Assembly: GCF_026339955.1 (NCBI RefSeq)
Contig: NZ_JAPEPW010000001.1
Coordinates: forward strand, 434,001 to 498,000
Length of the DNA: 64,000 nt
From: Streptomyces sp. NBC_01549
GTDB lineage: Bacteria > Actinomycetota > Actinomycetes > Streptomycetales > Streptomycetaceae
Direction: 5' to 3'
Shown: positions 57,884-64,000 of the stretch, one piece after another
How positions within the stretch are numbered: the stretch's first letter is position 1
How the letters are laid out: every line of letters begins with the position of its first letter
Position numbers and translations under genes: made by a program
The notes under the pieces: model-generated
The model's input: only the letters and a program-made list of their open reading frames with translations
What the model was told of the DNA's origin: nothing
The model's database searches: none

Positions 57884-58933
57884 ATGGCCGACATCACCCG
57901 GCGTCTCGGCTGGCGCCATCTGCGCGGTGCGCCGACCGCCCATGTCCGCCACCACCGGTCGGGCCGGCTGGTGCACGACGGCCCCGGCCTCAGCTTCTGG
58001 TACCGCTCCCTGACCGCCGCGCTCTCCGAAGTCCCGGTCGACGACCGTGAGCTGGCGATGACCTTCCATGCCCGTACGTCCGACTTCCAGGACGTCGCGG
58101 TGCAGGCGACCGTCACCTACCGGATCGTCGATCCGGGCATCGCGGCCGCGCGGCTCGACTTCTCCATCGACCCCGACACCGGAGCCTGGCGCGGCGCGCC
58201 CCTCGAACAGCTGGGTTCGCTGCTGACCGAGACGGCCCAGCAGCACGCGCTGGACGTGCTGGCCCGTACGTCGCTGGCGGCGGCCCTGGTGGACGGCGTC
58301 GCGTCGGTACGGGAGCGGATCGCGGGCGGGCTCGCCGCCGAACCCCGGCTGCCCGCGACGGGCATCGAGGTGGTGGCCGTACGGGTCGTCGCGCTGCGCC
58401 CGGAACCCGAGGTGGAGCGGGCCCTGCGCACTCCCGCCCGCGAGCAGATCCAGCAGGAGGCGGACAAGGCGACGTACGAACGCCGGGCCGTCGCCGTCGA
58501 GCGGGAGCGGGCGATCGCCGAGAACGAGCTCGCCAGCCAGATCGAACTCGCCCGGCGCGAGGAGCAGTTGGTCGACCAGCGCGGCACCAACGCGCGGCGC
58601 GAGGCGGAGGAGCACGCGGCGGCGGACGCGGTGCGGGCCGGGGCGGAGGCGGCGCGGACCGTGCGGCTCGCGGAGGCGGAGAGCACCCGGACGGTACAGC
58701 TCGCCAAGGCCGAGGCCGCCGCCGCACGGGAGGTCGGCGAGGCGCGGGCCGCGGCGCAGGCCGCCTGGCTGCGGGTCCACGAAGACGTGGACGTCGCCAC
58801 GCTGCACGCCCTGACGGGCACGCGGCTCGCGGAGAACCTGCCGCGCATCGACAGCGTCACGGTGTCGCCGGACGTCCTGACGGGCCTGCTCGCGCGGCTG
58901 GGCAACGGGGCCTCCGGGGGGCCGGAGCAGTGA
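57884..58933 (+). CDS. SPFH (band 7/stomatin-type) domain protein
   Basis: 349 aa. An SPFH domain at about 20-190 (VQATVTYRIVDPGIAAARLDF, VRERIAGGL, GIEVVAVRVVALRPEPEVERALRT as pattern) is followed by a long charged coiled coil (about 185-300; ERRAVAVERERAIAENEL) with Ala/Glu/Arg repeats, as in prohibitin and flotillin. There is no N-terminal membrane helix, unlike classical stomatins, so any membrane link would be peripheral. AAGGGGG lies seven bases before ATG 57884. It overlaps the next gene. Confidence 0.88.
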   Translation: MADITRRLGWRHLRGAPTAHVRHHRSGRLVHDGPGLSFWYRSLTAALSEVPVDDRELAMTFHARTSDFQDVAVQATVTYRIVDPGIAAARLDFSIDPDTGAWRGAPLEQLGSLLTETAQQHALDVLARTSLAAALVDGVASVRERIAGGLAAEPRLPATGIEVVAVRVVALRPEPEVERALRTPAREQIQQEADKATYERRAVAVERERAIAENELASQIELARREEQLVDQRGTNARREAEEHAAADAVRAGAEAARTVRLAEAESTRTVQLAKAEAAAAREVGEARAAAQAAWLRVHEDVDVATLHALTGTRLAENLPRIDSVTVSPDVLTGLLARLGNGASGGPEQ

Positions 58934-59823
58934 GTCTCGCGCCCCGTGTCGTCCTCGTCCACCGCACCACGGAGTACGAGGAGTTGGTGGCCCGGCACGG
59001 CACGCACGGGCAGGCGGCGTTCTTCCTCTCCTCCCGGGGGCGGGACATCGAGGAGGTGGCGCAGCGGCACCGGCGGGCGCGGGAGGCGCTGGCGGAGGTG
59101 GTGTCGGCGGTTCCGCTGACGTGGCGTCAAGCGCGCGTCGAGCGCGGCGACCTGGACCGCTTCCTCTTCGCCCCGGAGGACGTGGTGGTCGTGGTCGGGC
59201 AGGACGGGCTGGTGGCGAACGTGGCCAAGTACCTGACGGGACAGCCGGTGGTGGGGATCGACACCGACCCCGGACGGAACCCGGGCGTGCTCGTGCGGCA
59301 CCGGCCGCGCGACGCGGGCGCGCTGCTCGCCTCGGCGCACGGGGGCCGGACCGACGAGCTGACCATGGTCGAGGCCGTCGCGGACGACACGCAACGGCTC
59401 GTCGCGCTCAACGAGATCTATCTCGGAACCGCGGGCCATCAGACGGCCCGCTATCGGCTGGGGCTCGACGAGTACGGGGGTGCCGTCGAGTCCCAGGCCT
59501 CCTCCGGGGTCCTGGTCGGCACCGGGACGGGCGCCAGCGGGTGGCTCCGCTCGGTGTGGCAGGAGCGGGGCGCGGAGCTCCCGCTGCCCGGGCCCGCCGA
59601 GGAACGCCTCCTCTGGTTCGTCCGCGAGGCCTGGCCGTCACCGGCCACCGGTACCTCCCTCGTGGCCGGCTCCCTCACCGCCTCCGCCCGCCTCTCCCTC
59701 ACGGTCGAGTCCGACCGCCTCATCGCGTTCGGGGACGGGATGGAGGGGGACGCGGTGGAGCTGGTGTGGGGCCAGACGGTACGGGTGGGGGTGGCGGGGG
59801 TGAGGTTGCGCCTGGTGGGCTGA
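58930..59823 (+). CDS. NAD-kinase-like protein
   Basis: 297 aa. Although weak by sequence, the layout matches the NAD kinase fold: an N-terminal Rossmann-like part with VVVVVGQDGLVANVAKYL in place of the GGDGT motif, VVGIDTDPGRNPG, and a C-terminal beta domain with SSGVLVGTGTGASGW, equivalent to the STPTGSTAY NAD site. The family Gly-Gly-Asp-Gly is here Gly-Gln-Asp-Gly, keeping the Asp. GTG 58930 overlaps the SPFH stop (GTGA), so the pair is cotranslated. Activity and substrate are uncertain. Confidence 0.7.
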   Translation: MSLAPRVVLVHRTTEYEELVARHGTHGQAAFFLSSRGRDIEEVAQRHRRAREALAEVVSAVPLTWRQARVERGDLDRFLFAPEDVVVVVGQDGLVANVAKYLTGQPVVGIDTDPGRNPGVLVRHRPRDAGALLASAHGGRTDELTMVEAVADDTQRLVALNEIYLGTAGHQTARYRLGLDEYGGAVESQASSGVLVGTGTGASGWLRSVWQERGAELPLPGPAEERLLWFVREAWPSPATGTSLVAGSLTASARLSLTVESDRLIAFGDGMEGDAVELVWGQTVRVGVAGVRLRLVG

Positions 59824-59860
59824 ACGGCCGCGTCCTCAAACGCCGGACGACCCCAGGCTT

Positions 59861-59946
59861 TTAGGGGCGCGGGGAACTGCGCGACCAGCCCCCACCACCC
59901 GCAGCCGATGAACGCACCCCGGGGGGTCTGGGGGCGGAGCCCCCAG
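59861..59946. repeat. Streptomyces intergenic repeat and terminator hairpin
   Basis: TTAGGGGCGCGGGGAACTGC...CAGCCCCCACC (59861-59896) is a common Streptomyces intergenic element. CTGGGGGC-GGA-GCCCCCAG (59928-59946) is a perfect 8-bp stem with GGA loop and probably terminates both convergent transcripts. Confidence 0.8.
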
Positions 59947-59987
59947 GTTCGGGATGGGACGGGTAAGGGCGGCGGGGGCGAAGAACG

Positions 59988-62537
59988 CTACAGACGTGGG
60001 TCCACCGGTTCGGACTCCAAGGCCAGCACCCCGAACACCGCCTCATGCACCCGCCACAGCGGCTCCCCCTCCGCCAACCGGTCCAACGCCTCCAGCCCCA
60101 GCGCGTACTCCCGAAGCGCGAGCGACCGCTTGTGGTTCAGGAAACGCCCCCGCAGCCGGGCGAGGTTTTCAGGGCGCGTGTACTCCGGGCCGTAGATGAT
60201 CCGCAGATACTCACGGCCCCGGCACTTGATGCCGGGCTGGACCAGCCGCCCCTGCCCGCTCCGCACCACCGCCCCGACCGGCTTGACGACCATGCCCTCG
60301 CCCCCACGACCGGTCATCTCCAGCCACCAGTCCACCCCGCCCCGCACGGACTCCGCGTCCCCGGTGTCCACGAACAACCGCCGAGTCGTCTGCAGCAGCC
60401 CGCTCCCGTCGTGCTCGACCAGCCGGTCGATGAGCGCGAGCTGCTCGTCGTGCGGCACCGCGGCCAGGCCCCGGCCCTGCACGGCGAGTATCTGGAAGGG
60501 AGCGAGCCGCACCCCCTCCAGCCCGTCCGTCGTCCAGCAGTACCGCCGGTACGCCTCGGTGAACGCCGCCGCGTCGGCGGCCCGCTCCCGCTGCCTGCCG
60601 AGCAGTTCCGCGACGTCGACCCCACGCTCCGCGGCGCCTTCGAGCGCCGCCAGCGCCCCCGGGAACGCGGCTCCGGAAGCGGCGCCGACCGCCGCGTACT
60701 GGCTGCGCAGCAACCCGGACGCCTTGAGCGACCACGGCATCAGCTCGGCGTCGAGCAGCAGCCAGTCGGTGCCCAGTTCCTCCCACAGACCGGCCGCCGT
60801 CACGGCTTCCCGCAGTCGCCCGAGGATCTCCTCGGTGACGGCGGAGTCGTCGAAGAAGGGCCGGCCGGTACGGGTGTACAGCGCTCCCGTGGGCCCCTCC
60901 GCCACACCGAAACGCTCGCGCGCCACCCCCGCGTCCCGGCAGACCAGCGCCACCGCCCGCGACCCCATGTGCTTCTCCTCGCACACGACGCGGGCGACGC
61001 CGTCCTCCTTGTACTGGGCGAAGGCCTCGGCCGGGTGCTCCAGATAGCCCTCCACCTGGGAAGTGGCCGTGGGCGCCATCGTCGGCGGGAGGTAGGGCAG
61101 CAGGCGCGGGTCGACCGCGAACCGGCTCATGACCTCGAGGGCCGCCGCCGCGTTCTCCTCGCGCACCGCCACCCGCCCGCCGTACCGCGTCTCGACGGCC
61201 CGCCGTCCGTGCACGTCGGCGAGGTCCAGCGGACGGCCCTCGTGGCCGCCGGGCGCCTCGGAGGCCAGCGGCTTCGCCGGCTCGTACCAGACCCGTTCGG
61301 CCGGTACGTCGACGAGCTCGCGCTCCGGCCAGCGCAGCGCGGTGAGCTTGCCGCCGAACACGGCACCGGTGTCGAGGCAGATCGTGTTGTTCAGCCAGGT
61401 GGCCGTGGGGACCGGGGTGTGCCCGTAGACAACGGCCGCCCGGCCCCGGTAGTCCTCCGCCCACGGGTAGCGCACCGGCAGGCCGAACTCGTCCGTCTCC
61501 CCGGTCGTGTCGCCGTACAGCGCGTGCGAGCGCACCCGGCCCGACGTGCGGCCGTGGTACTTCTCGGGCAGTCCGGCGTGGCAGACGACGAGCCGCCCAC
61601 CGTCCAGGACGTAGTGACTGACCAGTCCGTCGACGAACTCCCGCACCCGCGCGCTGAATTCCTCGCTCTCGCCGTCCAGCTGCTCGATGGTCTCGGCCAG
61701 TCCGTGGGAGTGCTGGACCTTACGGCCCTTGAGGTAACGGCCGAGCTTGTTCTCGTGGTTGCCCGGCACGCACAGCGCGTCGCCGGACGCGACCATGGAC
61801 ATCACACGGCGCAGCACGCCCGGGGTGTCCGGGCCGCGGTCGACGAGGTCGCCGACGAAGACGGCCGTACGGCCCTTGGGGTGTGTGCCGTCGGCGTAGC
61901 CGAGCTTGCCGAGCAGGGTCTCCAGTTCCGAGGCGCAGCCGTGGATGTCACCGATGATGTCGAAGGGTCCGGTGAGGTGGGTCAGGTCGTTGAACCGCTT
62001 CTCCGTCCTCACCTCGGCGTTCTCGATCTCCGCCACGCCCCGCAGGACGTGCACCTTGCGAAATCCCTCGCGCTCCAAGTGCCGCAGGGAACGGCGGAGT
62101 TCACGGATGTGGCGCTGGATGACGCGGCGCGGCATGTCGGCGCGGTCGGTACGGGAGGCGTTGCGTTCGGCGCACACCTCCTCGGGCACGTCCAGCACGA
62201 TCGCGATGGGCAGCACGTCGTACTCTCTGGCGAGTTCGATCAGCTGACGGCGGCTCTCCTGCTGGACGTTGGTGGCGTCCACGACGGTGCGCCGGCCGGC
62301 CGCGAGCCGCTTGCCCGCGATGTAGTGCAGGACGTCGAAGGCGTCGCCGCTGGCGCTCTGGTCGTTCTCGTCGTCGGCGACAAGACCGCGGCAGAAGTCG
62401 CTGGAGATGACCTCGGTCGGCTTGAAGTGCCGACGGGCGAAAGTGGACTTGCCGGAGCCGGACGCGCCGATCAGGACAACAAGGGAGAGGTCGGTGACGG
62501 GCAGGGTACGCCCCTTGGTGCTGTCGTTGCCGGTCAT
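59988..62537 (-). CDS. pnkp: Bacterial polynucleotide kinase-phosphatase-ligase (Pnkp)
   Basis: RNA-repair enzyme that heals and seals broken RNA ends, in partnership with Hen1; 849 aa, near the 870 of Clostridium Pnkp. N-terminal kinase with P-loop GASGSGKST (about 25-33); a metallophosphatase with GDIHGC, GDLVDRG and GNHE (about 180-260); and a C-terminal adenylyltransferase/ligase with the nucleophile Lys in EEKHMGSRA (about 515) and EGMVVKP. All three active sites look intact. Start ATG 62537 overlaps the hen1 stop (ATGA). Confidence 0.95.
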   Translation of the reverse strand: MTGNDSTKGRTLPVTDLSLVVLIGASGSGKSTFARRHFKPTEVISSDFCRGLVADDENDQSASGDAFDVLHYIAGKRLAAGRRTVVDATNVQQESRRQLIELAREYDVLPIAIVLDVPEEVCAERNASRTDRADMPRRVIQRHIRELRRSLRHLEREGFRKVHVLRGVAEIENAEVRTEKRFNDLTHLTGPFDIIGDIHGCASELETLLGKLGYADGTHPKGRTAVFVGDLVDRGPDTPGVLRRVMSMVASGDALCVPGNHENKLGRYLKGRKVQHSHGLAETIEQLDGESEEFSARVREFVDGLVSHYVLDGGRLVVCHAGLPEKYHGRTSGRVRSHALYGDTTGETDEFGLPVRYPWAEDYRGRAAVVYGHTPVPTATWLNNTICLDTGAVFGGKLTALRWPERELVDVPAERVWYEPAKPLASEAPGGHEGRPLDLADVHGRRAVETRYGGRVAVREENAAAALEVMSRFAVDPRLLPYLPPTMAPTATSQVEGYLEHPAEAFAQYKEDGVARVVCEEKHMGSRAVALVCRDAGVARERFGVAEGPTGALYTRTGRPFFDDSAVTEEILGRLREAVTAAGLWEELGTDWLLLDAELMPWSLKASGLLRSQYAAVGAASGAAFPGALAALEGAAERGVDVAELLGRQRERAADAAAFTEAYRRYCWTTDGLEGVRLAPFQILAVQGRGLAAVPHDEQLALIDRLVEHDGSGLLQTTRRLFVDTGDAESVRGGVDWWLEMTGRGGEGMVVKPVGAVVRSGQGRLVQPGIKCRGREYLRIIYGPEYTRPENLARLRGRFLNHKRSLALREYALGLEALDRLAEGEPLWRVHEAVFGVLALESEPVDPRL

Positions 62538-64000
62538 GCGGCCTTCTCCTCCTTCGTGGTGGTCGGGGTGCCGGTGGTGGCGGTGGTAGCAGTGGTGCCG
62601 GTGGTGTCGGCGAGGGTGAAGACGGCCATCTGGGTCGGCGGACCGACCTCCGGGTCGTCGGGCCCGACGGGCGTGAACTCCACGTCGTATCCGTGCCGCC
62701 CGGCCACCTGGTGGGCCCAGGTCCGAAACTCCTCCCGAGTCCATTCGAAGCGGTGGTCGCCGTGGCGGGAGTGTCCGGCCGGGAGGGTCTCCCAGCGGAC
62801 GTTGTACTCGACGTTCGGCGTCGTCACCAGGACCGTACGGGGGCGGGCGGAGCCGAAGACGGCGTACTCCAGGGCGGGCAGCCGGGGCAGGTCGAGGTGC
62901 TCGACGACCTCGCTGAGCACGGCGGCGTCGTACCCCTTGAGACGCTTGTCGGTGTACGCGAGCGAGCCCTGCAGGAGCCGCACGCGCGCGGCCTGCCGCT
63001 CGCCCATCCGGTCCAGCTTGAGCCGACGCGAGGCGACGGTCAGCGCGCGTATCGACACATCGACGCCGACGATCTCGGTGAACCGTACGTCCTTGAGCAG
63101 CGCCTGCACCAACTGCCCCTGTCCGCAGCCGAGGTCGAGGACGCGGGCCGCGCCGGACGCGTGCAGCGCGGCGAGGATCGCGTCCCGACGCTGGACGGCG
63201 AGCGGAACCGGCTTCTCCTCCGTGTCCGCCTCCTCGTCGACCGCGTTGTCGATCTCCTCGACCTCGGTGTCGTCGGCCTCGGCAAGCCGGACGAGTTCCA
63301 GCCGCTGCATCGCCTCCCGCGTCAGCGACCAGCGGCGCGCGAGATACCGGTCGGCGATCAGCTTCTGCTCGGGGTGGTCCGGCAGCCAGCCCTCGCCCGC
63401 CCGCAGCAGCTTGTCGACCTCGTCGGACGACACCCAGTAGTGCTTGGCGTCGTCGAGCACCGGAAGCAGGACGTAGAGGTGGCGCAGGGCTTCGGCGAGC
63501 GTCAGACCGGTTCCCTCCAGTTCCAGGCGTACGTAGCGGGAGTCGCCCCACTCGGGGAACTCCGCGTCCAGCGCCACGGCCACGACCGTCACCGTCCACC
63601 CGAGCGGCTCGAACAGCTTGCGTACGAGGTCGGCGCCGCCCCTGGCGGGAAGCGCGGGTACCTCGATCCGCAGGGGCAGCGACCGCGCGGGCAGGTCCGG
63701 CTTCGCCGCACACTGGCCCTTCATCGCGCTGGAGAACACCGCGCTCAGCGCCACGGCGAGCAGGGACGAGGCGGCGTACGGGCGGTCGTTGACGTACTGC
63801 GCGAGCGCGGCGTCGGGTGCGCCGCCGCGGCCCTTGCCCTTGCCACGCCGGACCAGCGCCACCGCGTCGACCTCCAGCAACAGCGCGGCCGTGCACCGCT
63901 CGACGGACGCCTCGGGGTAGAGGACGTGCGCCGTGCCGTAGGAGGTCGAGAACGCCTGCGCCTTCTCGGGATGCTTGTGCAGCAGGAAGCCGAGGTCGGT
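62534..64000 (-). CDS. hen1: Hen1 RNA 3'-terminal 2'-O-methyltransferase (5' end outside window)
   Basis: Methylates the 2'-OH at a broken RNA end before Pnkp seals it, which protects the repaired tRNA from renewed cleavage. The N-terminal Hen1-specific domain (stimulating the Pnkp ligase) is present except its first residues; the frame is open to base 64000. The methyltransferase half has VLDLGCGQGQLV (SAM site), the metal-binding SEVVEHLDL, TPNVEYN and HRFEWTREEF. The C-terminus is an odd Thr/Ala/Gly-rich tail (ADTTGTTATTATTGTPTTT). Confidence 0.94.
   Translation of the reverse strand, partial: TDLGFLLHKHPEKAQAFSTSYGTAHVLYPEASVERCTAALLLEVDAVALVRRGKGKGRGGAPDAALAQYVNDRPYAASSLLAVALSAVFSSAMKGQCAAKPDLPARSLPLRIEVPALPARGGADLVRKLFEPLGWTVTVVAVALDAEFPEWGDSRYVRLELEGTGLTLAEALRHLYVLLPVLDDAKHYWVSSDEVDKLLRAGEGWLPDHPEQKLIADRYLARRWSLTREAMQRLELVRLAEADDTEVEEIDNAVDEEADTEEKPVPLAVQRRDAILAALHASGAARVLDLGCGQGQLVQALLKDVRFTEIVGVDVSIRALTVASRRLKLDRMGERQAARVRLLQGSLAYTDKRLKGYDAAVLSEVVEHLDLPRLPALEYAVFGSARPRTVLVTTPNVEYNVRWETLPAGHSRHGDHRFEWTREEFRTWAHQVAGRHGYDVEFTPVGPDDPEVGPPTQMAVFTLADTTGTTATTATTGTPTTTKEEKAA

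Noticed and set aside
58113..59439. Arg/Ala-rich antisense frames over the SPFH and NADK-like genes
   Set aside because: The coiled-coil Ala/Glu/Arg codons of the SPFH gene create long stop-free complements; no motif supports them.

Overview
The window comes from a high-GC actinomycete and is almost certainly Streptomyces. Codons end mostly in G or C, and GTG starts and GTGA/ATGA gene overlaps are common. The order xylFGH - ROK regulator - ngcEFG, followed further along by aconitase and a MurA paralogue, matches the S. coelicolor SCO5998-SCO6011 neighbourhood as I remember it. Compared with that core, a block of secreted glycosidase and protease genes (about 8.7-27.3 kb) and several mobile or broken pieces look like accessory insertions.

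Layout. 0-4.3 kb: xylose-type ABC transporter xylF-xylG-xylH and a ROK repressor (rok7B7-like), all on the minus strand. 4.7-8.1 kb: N-acetylglucosamine/chitobiose ABC transporter ngcE-ngcF-ngcG. 8.7-15.6 kb: an intact secreted GH92 mannosidase facing a second GH92 gene whose 5' end has been replaced in frame by the N-terminal part of a TnpB protein. 16-18.4 kb: an OmpR-type response regulator and sensor kinase. 18.6-27.3 kb: two tandem S8 subtilase paralogues and a LuxR/TrmB-like regulator; a fragment of a second copy of that regulator shows that the duplicated unit was protease plus regulator. 27.4-30.1 kb: aconitase acnA. 30.4-32 kb: a GNAT acetyltransferase and a divergent XRE regulator. 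32.0-36.0 kb: an IS30-family element whose transposase gene is interrupted, one base after its first catalytic Asp codon, by a 2.56-kb group II intron encoding a reverse transcriptase/maturase/HNH protein.

36.1-44.4 kb: a DUF4236 protein, a MurA paralogue with an N-terminal helix-turn-helix, a SnoaL-like protein lying over the remains of an XRE regulator, a Tat-exported alpha/beta hydrolase, an ABATE/CGNR zinc-finger protein, prephenate dehydratase, a Tat-exported molybdopterin oxidoreductase with its cytochrome b partner, and small DUF proteins. 44.4-53.0 kb: an aromatic-acid CoA-thioester catabolic cluster consisting of RidA, acyl-CoA dehydrogenase, aryl-CoA ligase, PaaX repressor, a bifunctional 2-aminobenzoyl-CoA/salicylyl-CoA monooxygenase-reductase and enoyl-CoA hydratase. 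It is interrupted by cysC and a truncated cysD. 53.3-57.7 kb: an RsbW-like ATPase and an arginine deiminase set (arcA, ornithine carbamoyltransferase, APC permease). 57.9-59.8 kb: an SPFH-domain protein overlapping a divergent NAD-kinase-like protein. 60-64 kb: the RNA-repair pair Pnkp/Hen1, with Hen1 running off the window.

The first 8 kb is a sugar-uptake module linking xylose and amino-sugar import under a ROK regulator. The 44-53 kb genes can be read as one pathway: CoA activation, dearomatising hydroxylation/reduction, enamine hydrolysis by RidA, then beta-oxidation-like steps. An inverted repeat shared by its two promoter regions is a candidate PaaX operator. No rRNA, tRNA, CRISPR array or secondary-metabolite synthase was seen.
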